A stretch of DNA of 64,000 bases from an uncultured Bradyrhizobium sp. (GTDB lineage Bacteria > Pseudomonadota > Alphaproteobacteria > Rhizobiales > Xanthobacteraceae). The notes under the pieces were generated by a model that was not told the DNA's origin, searched no databases, and was given only the letters and a program-made list of their open reading frames with translations. Each line of letters starts with the position of its first letter. Positions within the stretch are counted from its first letter, which is position 1. Positions 54,201-62,000 of this stretch are shown here, in pieces. The stretch lies in assembly GCF_936943645.1 (NCBI RefSeq), contig NZ_CAKZJO010000100.1, forward strand, positions 1 to 64,000, in the 5' to 3' direction. The translations under genes and the position numbers were made by a program.

Positions 54201-54406
54201 TCGAGGACGCCGCCGAAGAATACGGTCACCAGACCGAAGCCGTTTACGAGCTTGCGGAGACCTTGCGGCAGGCCGGCGATCTCGCGGGCGCCGAAGCGCA
54301 TTTCAGGCGGGTCGCGGAGGCAGCGGAGCGTCTGGGCATGCCCCACTATCAAGGACGGGCCGCCGCGGTGCTCGCAGATTGGCGGAAGGACGGGTACGCA
54401 GCATGA
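51209..54406 (+). CDS. Zinc-ribbon / class III cyclase / AAA ATPase / TPR-like signalling protein
   Basis: 1065-residue multidomain regulator. Residues 1-25 form a zinc ribbon (C4, C7, C18, C21). Residues about 60-245 are a class III cyclase with metal-site FVDVCDST (Asp73) and GDG (116-118); the usual transition-state Asn is replaced by His in KTIHLASRLEK, so catalysis is doubtful. Residues about 260-560 are an AAA_16-type NTPase with Walker A GDAGIGKS (291-298) and Walker B FVLVLED (414-420). The rest is helical repeats of TPR type. Such proteins usually sense a signal and act by ATP-dependent switching. The start is GTG with a weak ribosome-binding site. The stop overlaps the P450 ATG. Confidence 0.85.
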   Translation: MTKCPACSARVAREHRFCSQCGARLDRAVEQSSGPSAISTTDRAVRVVPLHDHAAVRSQMLTENKQVSVLFVDVCDSTSLLQHSDPEESRNYLGKALNHLAEAVGTYGGTVSQLLGDGLVALFGAPVAQEDHALRACLAALKMQRATVPGHEVHGMASPMLRIGINSGEVLVGVVGQYGWSHYGADGKTIHLASRLEKMAPPGGILISAATQRLVAQQIDTRPVGTRPVRGLDDPVELHEVVVATESSAAAPLTRKQRWAPLVGREESLRILTADLDIVRTGVMRTIGLCGDAGIGKSRLIADWIAALASQGTEVCLSQARGYASARAYSTAADLIASLAGLPQTSATDPQSVRQILAAEWASEGAAHLAAVNDLLGLAAPDEAWLALNPVQRRRRIGDALLWLVRRRAQAGPFVLVLEDVFLADRESRRLFEALLPKLQGLPILVCVSYRPDFEHQWRQAPWFAERLIEPLRDGELLRLARALMGDDLSVLGIMNELVARADGNPFFLEQLVITLIDDGSLEGTPGAYRLQRPPGELRVPGSIAAVIGARVDRLPEAAKSALEAAAILGDPITGELIAAMQAVDLGRAEELLGLCVASGLLTGPDQALGRLEQHAFAFRHALVRDVVLGTLTRTRLKALHRQAFLALHARPGAAEADIAPALAHHAFKGEEWEQAARFTVKSMARAISRSANQEALQLFEKGLQAARRVDDASVAQTLELALRLEAIGAMLALGQIDDIFSNMERAEAIAVQLNDQRARAAVSTETAVFLWMRGRFEQGLRYATRGLDAARLAQRRHMMMAAHQTRLMNLHALGRYAEAAMEGQILLSDYGPELSAHCVQPGWAAIPIINLYAFHASTLWRLGDSARAHAFCAKAYEILSSINHPYSRLLIDTVQSQIWIESRDLDRAETLMRTGVQQCMTHNVPTMLSVCTGVLGSALARNGKAAEAATMLEKGFADRIYEAAGPYGRTFMRVSLGLAYRKLDRLDDAIAVGRKAVEDAAEEYGHQTEAVYELAETLRQAGDLAGAEAHFRRVAEAAERLGMPHYQGRAAAVLADWRKDGYAA

Positions 54407-55695
54407 AACTCTCAGCCGGCACTCCTGATGCAATGCCGCCAGGGCTCCGCAGCCTCCTCTACGGAATCTTTTGCTGGGCCAATCGTCATCCGGGCGCTTT
54501 GCGCGCGGTCGGTGCGGTGCTTCGGCATTGGCCGTTCGTCGGCGGCTGGTTGGGCATGGCGGCCCGGGCCGACGCTGTCAAAAAGGTGCTGACCCGGCCT
54601 AACAGTTTCTCCAACACCGCGCACGCGGCGAACCTGTCGGCCGGCGACTATCTGATCGGCATGGATCCCGACGCCACATACAAGGGGGATAGGCTTCTGC
54701 TGGATGATCGGTTGGCTGTCCTGGACGCGACATTGCCCGCCGCGGCCGATCTTGCGGCCCGAGATTATGTTGAGAAGCTTCGGCTGATCGGCAAGAGAAA
54801 ATCGTTCGATCTCATCGAGGATTACCTGATGTGGATCGTGTTTCGCGCAATGCATCCCCTGTTTGGGGAGGCGACCAACAAGGTGGCAGCGGGCGCGACC
54901 GGAAGCCTCGATGATCCCGGGCTGCAGCGTCAATATCTCCTCGAGATCCGCTATGTGGCGGGGCAGCTACTGGCTGGCAGCTCGGCGACGCTGAGAGTGC
55001 AGCGCAGGGCTGAACTCAACGCTGACGCACTGAGATCGCGTATCGCCGGCGTCGGCAACGACATCCAGCTCGCATGGGGGACGTCCTGTCCGTTCAATGT
55101 CATCAAGCGGAACGCCGTTGGCCTCGCCTGGATCTCGCATCCGGTCACCGTGCAATCGGGGGCGCTCGCCGTGCAAGAGCTGCTGGGGCGCCCTGATGTT
55201 CACAAGGCATTGCGCGAGCAGGCGCAGCGGCTCCTGAAAATGGGTCCGAACCAGGTTTGGGAGGACCAGGCCTTCCGCAAGCTGGTGCAAGATCATGTCC
55301 TCGAACTCTTGCGTTTCCGCCCGATTTTTCCGCTGCTCGCGCGCGATGTGCCGCGCGACACGGAATTCGAGACGGGTGCGCGGCACAATGCCAAATGCCC
55401 CGCCGGCGGAAAGATGGCGATCTGGGGGATCGCCGCAATGTTCGATACCGCGATAGACAAAGACATCAGCCAATTTTCTCCGGCGCGCAACTGGGGCACG
55501 AACGAAGATCTGCGCTGGCTGATGTTCGGATACGGTACCCGCCAGTGTCCGGCCATGGTCTACGCGGTCAAGATCCTGACCAGCGCGCTGATCGGTCTGT
55601 TGATCCTGCCCGAGCTGCAACTGACGCGGGGCGAGGGCAAGCCCGTCACCTATGACGGACCGCTCATGTCGCGGATGCGCGTGAGTTTCATTTAG
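54403..55695 (+). CDS. Atypical cytochrome P450
   Basis: 430-residue P450-fold haem protein. The haem loop FGYGTRQCPA gives Cys382 as thiolate ligand, the ExxR pair is Glu301 and Arg304 (ELLRFRP), and the meander segment FSPARNW is recognisable. The I-helix segment aligned to the usual AGxxTT motif reads ISHPVT (244-249), so the acid-alcohol pair used for oxygen activation is missing, as in peroxide-using or isomerase-type P450s. No ferredoxin or reductase gene is nearby. A small N-terminal extension (MKLSAGTPDAMPP) has no clear membrane helix, although 15-60 is moderately hydrophobic. Start overlaps the regulator stop; 20 bases separate it from the next gene. Confidence 0.82.
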   Translation: MKLSAGTPDAMPPGLRSLLYGIFCWANRHPGALRAVGAVLRHWPFVGGWLGMAARADAVKKVLTRPNSFSNTAHAANLSAGDYLIGMDPDATYKGDRLLLDDRLAVLDATLPAAADLAARDYVEKLRLIGKRKSFDLIEDYLMWIVFRAMHPLFGEATNKVAAGATGSLDDPGLQRQYLLEIRYVAGQLLAGSSATLRVQRRAELNADALRSRIAGVGNDIQLAWGTSCPFNVIKRNAVGLAWISHPVTVQSGALAVQELLGRPDVHKALREQAQRLLKMGPNQVWEDQAFRKLVQDHVLELLRFRPIFPLLARDVPRDTEFETGARHNAKCPAGGKMAIWGIAAMFDTAIDKDISQFSPARNWGTNEDLRWLMFGYGTRQCPAMVYAVKILTSALIGLLILPELQLTRGEGKPVTYDGPLMSRMRVSFI

Positions 55696-55715
55696 CAGGC
55701 GGGAGAAGGACGGGC

Positions 55716-57530
55716 ATGCTCAAGATAGTCCGCCAGCAGATGATCTGCATCGCAGTGCCAGGCTGGAACGGCACGACCGATCTTTCGGAAGACAGCCCCG
55801 TTTCCAAGGGGCTGTACTCTCTGTTCCGAGACGTCGAGGTGGTCCAATTCGCCTCCATCGCGTTGCTGCCGGCGAGGGCCGACGCAGTCGACAAGAGGCC
55901 CTGGTTGATGCTCGAGCTTGCGATCGAAGAGGGAATCGATCCCTACGATATGATTTACCGGCTCGTCTACCATTGGAGCGAGGCGATGTGGTCGCTGTAC
56001 AGCTCCTTCTGGCCGAGCGATGCCACTGCGCTGCGGAGCGAACGCAACGACAAGCTGCACAAGATGTTGATGAAGCATCTCAGCATCGCCGATGGCGGCT
56101 TCATCGGCGCCCGCGACCGGACGGCTCGACAGATCGAGAAGGAGCAGGAGCTGCTTGAGTGGACGCGAGACGAGGCGCGGGCCATGAAGCAAGCCATGCT
56201 GTATGGCGATGATCGCGCTGCGTTCGCGCTGGCGCTTGCGCAACGGGCATTCCAGAATCGTCGTTTCGGCTGGGCGCTGGATCCGGCGCCGCGGTCGTAC
56301 TGGCGCGGCAAAGGCGCGAGCATCTCCGCAAAAGCCGGTTACGTGCTAACGCTGTTCGTGCTGTGGCTACTCGCAGTCTGGCTGGTCGGCGCAGTGCCGC
56401 GCGGTGCGCTTGGCATCTACACTTGGTTGTTCGGGCCGCCTTATTCCGGCGTGACGGACGTCGTGGCCTTCATTTCAATGGCGAGTTGCTGGGTACTTGG
56501 CGTCAGTATCCGCATCGTACTTGCGCTGCTCGGGCTCGGGGTCTTGGTATGGCTCCTCCTGATCGCTCTGCCAGCCCTTTCCAGGACGTGGCGACGCTGG
56601 CTGGAGAGCGTGGGGCGCGAGCTCGACCGGCCCACGGAAACGTGGTCGTCATGGCTTACCTATCGGATCGGACTGTTGCTCAGCGTGCCGATCGCTTTCG
56701 CCCTCGTCGCGCTCGCGTTCGCCTTTATCTTCTCGCCCTGGACGATCGTGGACGCATACAAGGCATGGACTGCCAACCTTTTCGGGTGGCAGATCATCGC
56801 CCTGGTCGTTCTCGCGATCGTCGTGTTGATCTGCGCGGTCGGCCTGCTGTCCCGGATCAATCAGGATCTCGCGATGGTTGGCAACTGGTTCTTTCAACCT
56901 TACGAAGAGGATGTGCTGCGTGCCCAACAGGTCGATCCATCGATCGACAACAGCGAAGGGCTGGTGGTGCGCGAAACCGCCCATATGGTTAGCCTGACGG
57001 ATCTCCGCAGTCCGAACGGCTGGAGTGCCTGGTGGATCCGGGTGTCGCTGCGCATCGTGACACTGTTTGGACGTGTGATCTTCACCGAGAGCCGGCTGGG
57101 AAGTGCGCCGGGCATTCATTTCGGCCATTGGCACATCATCGAGGACGGGCGCCGCTACCTGTTCTGCTCGAACTACGATGGCAGTTTCGGCGGCTATCTC
57201 GACGATTTCATCAATGGTGCCACGATCGGGACCAACCTCGCCTGGCGGTGGACCACGTTGAAGCCCCGTGGTTCGGCAGCGATCGGACAGCCCGCCGTCG
57301 TTCATGCGCGCAGCTTCCCGCCGACGCGATTTATCGTATTCCGGGGCGTGAAGTGCGAGCTTCAGTTCAAGTCATATGCGCGCGACAGCATGCTTCCGCA
57401 CATGTTCCGCTTCGACGCCCGCAAGGAGTCGGTCGACCAGATCAACCTCGCGACCGGACTGCGCGACGCTCTGTTCGGAGCGCGCAACGACAGCAACGAC
57501 GACCTAATCATGAGGGCGATCGAATCATGA
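55716..57530 (+). CDS. Five-helix membrane protein of unrecognised family
   Basis: 604 residues. An N-terminal soluble part (1-200) starts MICIAVPGWNGTTDL and contains a charged helix (RQIEKEQELLEWTRDEARAMKQ). Five transmembrane segments lie at about 206-228, 247-267, 268-288, 316-339 and 357-379. The C-terminal soluble domain (about 390-604) has the striking motifs IHFGHWHIIEDGRRYLF, SNYDGSFGGYLDDFI and RFIVFRGVKCELQFKSYARDSMLPHM. I do not recognise the family with confidence. His- and Tyr-rich motifs and its place between a P450 and a peroxidase suggest a membrane partner, but no catalytic role is proven. Its stop overlaps the DyP start (ATGA). Confidence 0.8.
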   Translation: MLKIVRQQMICIAVPGWNGTTDLSEDSPVSKGLYSLFRDVEVVQFASIALLPARADAVDKRPWLMLELAIEEGIDPYDMIYRLVYHWSEAMWSLYSSFWPSDATALRSERNDKLHKMLMKHLSIADGGFIGARDRTARQIEKEQELLEWTRDEARAMKQAMLYGDDRAAFALALAQRAFQNRRFGWALDPAPRSYWRGKGASISAKAGYVLTLFVLWLLAVWLVGAVPRGALGIYTWLFGPPYSGVTDVVAFISMASCWVLGVSIRIVLALLGLGVLVWLLLIALPALSRTWRRWLESVGRELDRPTETWSSWLTYRIGLLLSVPIAFALVALAFAFIFSPWTIVDAYKAWTANLFGWQIIALVVLAIVVLICAVGLLSRINQDLAMVGNWFFQPYEEDVLRAQQVDPSIDNSEGLVVRETAHMVSLTDLRSPNGWSAWWIRVSLRIVTLFGRVIFTESRLGSAPGIHFGHWHIIEDGRRYLFCSNYDGSFGGYLDDFINGATIGTNLAWRWTTLKPRGSAAIGQPAVVHARSFPPTRFIVFRGVKCELQFKSYARDSMLPHMFRFDARKESVDQINLATGLRDALFGARNDSNDDLIMRAIES

Positions 57531-59005
57531 AAGCGCCGGCAGCGCATCTCGCGCATCATTTCGATGACATCCAGGGAATGCTGAGGAGCGGCTACGGCTG
57601 GCTGCAAGACAGTCGGTTCTGGCTGCTGACGATCCGGGACGGGAAGGAGACGGCGGCCCGGGCGTGGCTCGCAAAATTCGTGGAGAGCGGCGTCGTTGCC
57701 AACGCAGAAGAGGTCGGGAAGTCGAGAACGCATCCAATCGCGAAGGCTGCGGCGATCGCGTTCAGTTTCTCGGGGCTGGCAAAGCTCGGATGCGTGGAAG
57801 ACACCCTTCATCCGTTCCCGACGCCCTTCCGCAGTGGCATGGGCAGCGATGCGCGCGCGTTGCTGCTGAGGGACAATCCCCGCGCATGGCGCTGGTCCGA
57901 CGTCGATGGCGACAGCGGCGATGCCGTACATGTCCTGATTGCGGAATGGACGGAGAGAGACGTCGGGCCGATCATTTCGCGCCCGGATGAGACGATATTC
58001 AGCGCCATCCAGGTCGATAACGATCCTTGCTCATTTCAAAAACTGGAAGGCGACAACGAAGAGAAATTGCGCGAAGCATTCGGGTTTCGCGACGGCTTGG
58101 CGCAGCCCGTCATCAAAGGATTGAAGCAAGACGACAGCTTCCGACCGCGCCGGTCAGAGAAAGACAAGAAGCAGGCCGATACGCTGTATGACGACAGCGT
58201 CGTCCAGCCTGGCGAGTTCATCCTGGGCTATCGCAACGAATATGATGAGCTCACTTATTGCCCCGACGTGGTGGGATGGAGGCAGTCAGGTCTCGCCAAT
58301 CACCACGGCGGTCGGTTTGCCCTGAACGGAAGCTATCTCGCCGTGCGCCAGATCGAGCAGGACGTCGAGGCGTTCAGCGCCTTTCGGCAGGCGAACGGTC
58401 AAGACATCTGCAATAAACTGATGGGCCGCCAGGACAATGGCTGGCCGCTCGCGTGGAAATACGACCCGAGCAATCCAAAAACGGATTCGGAACTTGACGC
58501 GTTCCGCTACCGTGTCGACGACGCCAACGGCTTCACCTGCCCGAAGGGGGCTCACATTCGACGGGTGAATCCGCGGGATACGCTCGGCGTCGACATTGAG
58601 TCGAGCATCAAGTCGACCAAGTTGCACAGGCTTCTTCGTCGCGGCCGGCCGTATCGCGAGGACAGCAACGGCGAGACGCGCAAGGGGATCTTCTTCATCG
58701 CCTGCAATGCGGATCTCGAGCGGCAGTTCGAGTTCGTCCAGCAGCGTTGGGCGCGGAATCCGAGTTTCGTCAACCTTCACGCCGATGATCCGTTCGTCGG
58801 GTCGTCCGACCCTCAGACCTTCCCGAAGGCCTTGTCGTTGCCGGGTCTGCCGAGCGGTGGAGAGGTCTCCCTGGCGAACTTCACAACGACGCTTGGGGGA
58901 GGCTACTTCTTCCTGCCGGGACTTGCGGCGCTCAAGTTCATCGTCGGTGAGGAGGGGGCTACAAAGTTCGCGACATCGGAAGTGGCCGAAGCTGCGGCCC
59001 CCTGA
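57527..59005 (+). CDS. DyP-type haem peroxidase
   Basis: 492-residue dye-decolourising-type peroxidase. The GxxDG signature is GFRDG (186-190) with the distal Asp189, and the proximal haem His is expected at 343 in CPKGAHIRRVNPRD, a DyP hallmark. Segments FVNLHADDPFVGSSD and GGGYFFLPGL continue the fold. There is no Tat signal, so the enzyme is cytosolic. It is longer than short bacterial DyPs and resembles the larger class. Coupled to the preceding membrane protein and last in the operon. Confidence 0.88.
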   Translation: MKAPAAHLAHHFDDIQGMLRSGYGWLQDSRFWLLTIRDGKETAARAWLAKFVESGVVANAEEVGKSRTHPIAKAAAIAFSFSGLAKLGCVEDTLHPFPTPFRSGMGSDARALLLRDNPRAWRWSDVDGDSGDAVHVLIAEWTERDVGPIISRPDETIFSAIQVDNDPCSFQKLEGDNEEKLREAFGFRDGLAQPVIKGLKQDDSFRPRRSEKDKKQADTLYDDSVVQPGEFILGYRNEYDELTYCPDVVGWRQSGLANHHGGRFALNGSYLAVRQIEQDVEAFSAFRQANGQDICNKLMGRQDNGWPLAWKYDPSNPKTDSELDAFRYRVDDANGFTCPKGAHIRRVNPRDTLGVDIESSIKSTKLHRLLRRGRPYREDSNGETRKGIFFIACNADLERQFEFVQQRWARNPSFVNLHADDPFVGSSDPQTFPKALSLPGLPSGGEVSLANFTTTLGGGYFFLPGLAALKFIVGEEGATKFATSEVAEAAAP

Positions 59006-59023
59006 AAGCCGCGAAGTCGGACC

Positions 59024-59800
59024 TCAGTCCTGCGGCTCGGACGCCTCATCGCCCTGCGCGTCGATGCGCAGCCAGCCCGAGGGGGCGAGGCGCTGCTGCG
59101 GCAGGAAGCGGGCCTTGTAGTCCATCTTCTTCGAGCCCTCGATCCAGTAGCCGAGATAGACGTAAGGCAGCCCTTGCCGGCGGGCGCGGGCGATGTGGTC
59201 GAGGATCATGAAGGTGCCCATCGAGCGGCTCACCTGGCCCGGCTCGAAGAACGAATAGACCATCGACAGGCCGTCGCTGAGCACGTCGGTGAGCGCCACC
59301 GCGATCAGCTCCTCGCCGCGGCCGGTGATGCCGCTGTCGGGCCCGCGCTTGCGGTATTCGATGATGCGGGTCTCGACATGGCTGTCCTCGACCATCATGG
59401 CGTAGTCGAGCACCGTCATGTCGGCCATGCCGCCATGGCGGTGGCGGGCATCGAGATAGGCCCGGAACACCGAATATTGCTCGGAGGTCGGGACCGCGCT
59501 GCGCTGCTCGCCGATGATGTCGGAATTGCGCGCCATCACCTTGCGGAAGTTGCGGGAGGGGCGGAACTCGTTGGCGACGACCCGGACCGAGACGCAGGCG
59601 CGGCACTGGTCGCAGGCCGGCCGGTAGGCGATCGACTGGCTGCGGCGGAAACCGCCATGGGTCAGGAGGTCGTTGAGATCGCCGGCGCGCTCCCCCACCA
59701 GGTGCGTGAACACCTTGCGCTCATGCCGGCCCGGCAGATAGGGGCACGGAGAGGGCGCCGTCAGGTAGAATTGGGGGGTGTCGCGCGAGTGCTGGGTCAA
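59024..59800 (-). CDS. bpt: Aspartate/glutamate leucyltransferase (N-end rule)
   Basis: 258-residue Bpt/ATE-type transferase that adds Leu to proteins with N-terminal Asp or Glu, marking them for ClpAP. Signatures: CPYLPGRHERKVFTHLVG, CDQCRACVSVRV (zinc-like Cys cluster), FEPGQVSRSMGTFMILD and YLGYWIEGSKKMDYKARFLP. The start is TTG, giving MTQHSRDTPQFYLT, which matches the usual N-terminus of this family. Convergent with the DyP gene. Confidence 0.92.
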   Translation of the reverse strand: MTQHSRDTPQFYLTAPSPCPYLPGRHERKVFTHLVGERAGDLNDLLTHGGFRRSQSIAYRPACDQCRACVSVRVVANEFRPSRNFRKVMARNSDIIGEQRSAVPTSEQYSVFRAYLDARHRHGGMADMTVLDYAMMVEDSHVETRIIEYRKRGPDSGITGRGEELIAVALTDVLSDGLSMVYSFFEPGQVSRSMGTFMILDHIARARRQGLPYVYLGYWIEGSKKMDYKARFLPQQRLAPSGWLRIDAQGDEASEPQD

Positions 59801-59930
59801 GGGACGTCGTGGGCCTCCGAAGTGGGTCTCAGCATCGCGCTACGGAAGCCCTTGGTCAATTGGTCTACTCGGCAGGTCAGGTCAGACAGCTTAAGTGATC
59901 CAGGTTGATAGGTCCTTGATCGCCAGCTTC

Positions 59931-60473
59931 TCAGTATGTCCTTGCGCCCTGCGGCATGGGCGCGCGGACGGAGGTGTTGATCACGACCGTTCCCAGCACG
60001 ATGTCGTGCAGCAGGCGCCGGCGGCCGTTGAACAGGCCGACCAGCACCACGAAGGGCGTCAGGAACGAGACCGAGACCCAGAACAGCACGGCATGGGTGG
60101 CGCCGAGCACGAAATAGCCTGGCGCCCCGTACCAGGTGCGCAGCTCCAGATCCATCAGGCGCATGCCGATCGTGGCGGAGGAGGGGCCGCCGATACAGGC
60201 GCCATAATAGACGATGGCCCAGACCACGGAGGCCGGCCAGGCGATCCAGAACAGCGCCCAGCCGATCCCGAGGGTGACCACGCCGAACAAGGCGATGAAG
60301 ATGTAGCCGAGGATCACCGGGACCGAGATCACGACCATGTCGATCAGGAAGGCGAACACCCGCCGCGTCGCAACGCCGCGGAACAGTTCCGGGTGCAGAT
60401 AGGGATCGTAGGCATGCGGTTGCACCCCGCCGTCATTGCGCCAGGCGCCTGAATTGCCCGTCTCGTACGACAT
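59931..60473 (-). CDS. RDD family membrane protein
   Basis: 180 residues with about three or four transmembrane helices (FAFLIDMVVISVPVILGYIFIALFG, LGIGWALFWIAWPASVVWAIVYYGAC, VLFWVSVSFLTPFVVLVGLFN). Conserved RDD features are the Arg and Asp in RRVFAFLIDM and the Asp near the end (RRRLLHDIVLGTVV). An acidic, Tyr-rich cytosolic start precedes them. Transport function is presumed, substrate unknown. Confidence 0.85.
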   Translation of the reverse strand: MSYETGNSGAWRNDGGVQPHAYDPYLHPELFRGVATRRVFAFLIDMVVISVPVILGYIFIALFGVVTLGIGWALFWIAWPASVVWAIVYYGACIGGPSSATIGMRLMDLELRTWYGAPGYFVLGATHAVLFWVSVSFLTPFVVLVGLFNGRRRLLHDIVLGTVVINTSVRAPMPQGARTY

Positions 60474-60642
60474 GTCCGTCCTCCCAAGGGGGAAACAGAG
60501 GGAAAACCCTCGAGGCAGGACATGGGAACAGGCTCTCCCCCTGCCAAGGGCGCAGGGGCATTAACAAGCCGAAATATTCCGGCGATTCGGGGGCGGGGAG
60601 GATTGGTATTGGGAGAGCCGATACCGGTGCCGCATATTCGGT

Positions 60643-60781
60643 GTCGTCCCCGCGAACGCGGGGATCCATAACCACAGGGAGCAGTTTGGCGAAGACGAGA
60701 AGTGGATCTCTTCGCCGGTACCAATAGTCGGCATCGCCGATAGATCACGCGGTATGGGTCCCCGCGTTCGCGGGGACGACG
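60643..60781. repeat. Inverted-repeat element, family B (second copy, opposite orientation)
   Basis: Ends GTCGTCCCCGCGAACGCGGG and its complement flank a unique centre. The right 45 or so bases are the reverse complement of the left end of the element at 47760-47927. It lies just downstream of hemB, in an otherwise gene-free stretch between RDD and hemB. Confidence 0.85.
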
Positions 60782-60801
60782 GCGGAGATTGTTGTGCCAG
60801 C

Positions 60802-61863
60802 TTATCCTTGGCTGCGCAGCTTCTCCGCCGCCTTCGGCGCGAAATAGCTCAGCACGCCGTCGGCGCCGGCGCGTTTGAAGGCGAGCAGGCTCTCCATCAT
60901 CGCGCGCTCGCCGTCGAGCCAGCCGTTGTTCGCAGCCGCTGCGATCATCGCGTATTCGCCCGACACCTGATAGGCGAAGGTCGGCATCGCAAAAGTGTCC
61001 TTCACGCGGCGCACCACGTCGAGATAGGGCATGCCGGGCTTCACCATCACCATGTCGGCGCCTTCGGCGATGTCGAGCTCGACCTCGCGCAGCGCCTCGT
61101 CGGTGTTGGCGCTGTCCATCTGATAGGTGCGCTTGTCGCCGGTCAGCGTCTTGGCCGAGCCGATCGCGTCGCGGAACGGGCCGTAGAAGGCGGAGGCGTA
61201 TTTGGCCGCATAGGCCATGATCTGCACGTCGGATTGACCTGCGCGATCCAGCCCCTCGCGGATCGCGGCCACGCGGCCGTCCATCATGTCGGAGGGCGCG
61301 ATGATGTCGCAGCCGGCCTCGGCCTGCACCAGCGCCTGGCGCACCAGCACGGCGACCGTCTCGTCGTTCAGGATCCTGCCGTCCGAGATCAGGCCGTCAT
61401 GGCCGTGGCTGGTGAAGGGATCGAGCGCGACGTCGCAGAGCAGGCCGATCTCGGGAAACTCCTTCTTGATCGCGCGCACCGCCTGGCAGACCAGATTGTT
61501 CGGGTTGGTCGCTTCCGAGCCTTCCTCGTCGCGCAGGGACGGCTCGGTATAGGGAAACAGCGCGATGCAGGGGATGGTGAGCTTCATGGCGCGCTCGGCC
61601 TCGCGCACGGCCTGGTCGACGCTGAGACGTTCGACGCCGGGCATCGAGGCGACCTGCTCGCGCTTGTTGTTGCCGTCGATCAGGAATAGCGGCCAGATCA
61701 GATCGTCGGTGGTGAGCACGTTCTCCCGCACCATGCGCCGGGCCCATTCGGCCTTGCGGTTGCGGCGCGGGCGGACGGTCAGATCGAGGGCATGGGGCAC
61801 CATCGTGCCCTCGTGGCGCGAGACCTCGCGCAATTCGATCGGACGTCCGTATTTGATCGCCAT
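60802..61863 (-). CDS. hemB: Delta-aminolevulinic acid dehydratase (porphobilinogen synthase), Mg-type
   Basis: 353-residue enzyme joining two 5-aminolevulinate molecules to porphobilinogen, the second haem-synthesis step. The metal-site segment reads LLCDVALDPFTSHGHDG: Ala and Asp (146 and 148) plus Asp156 replace the three Cys of zinc enzymes, the magnesium-type pattern known from B. japonicum and plants. The two catalytic lysines are in AYAAKYASAFYGP and MVKPGMPYLD. ATG 61863 (MAIKYGRPIEL) is chosen over a frame extended upstream. Confidence 0.95.
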   Translation of the reverse strand: MAIKYGRPIELREVSRHEGTMVPHALDLTVRPRRNRKAEWARRMVRENVLTTDDLIWPLFLIDGNNKREQVASMPGVERLSVDQAVREAERAMKLTIPCIALFPYTEPSLRDEEGSEATNPNNLVCQAVRAIKKEFPEIGLLCDVALDPFTSHGHDGLISDGRILNDETVAVLVRQALVQAEAGCDIIAPSDMMDGRVAAIREGLDRAGQSDVQIMAYAAKYASAFYGPFRDAIGSAKTLTGDKRTYQMDSANTDEALREVELDIAEGADMVMVKPGMPYLDVVRRVKDTFAMPTFAYQVSGEYAMIAAAANNGWLDGERAMMESLLAFKRAGADGVLSYFAPKAAEKLRSQG

Positions 61864-62000
61864 CACTCTTCCTCCGGCTGGAATTATTCTTATACCAGCT
61901 CGCACGGTTCCCGTCACCGCGGCTTGACCTGCCGCAAGGCAGAGTTGAACGGACGGCGCGGCCGATTGATTTTGCGGGGCGAAGCAGCCACAAGGGGTCC

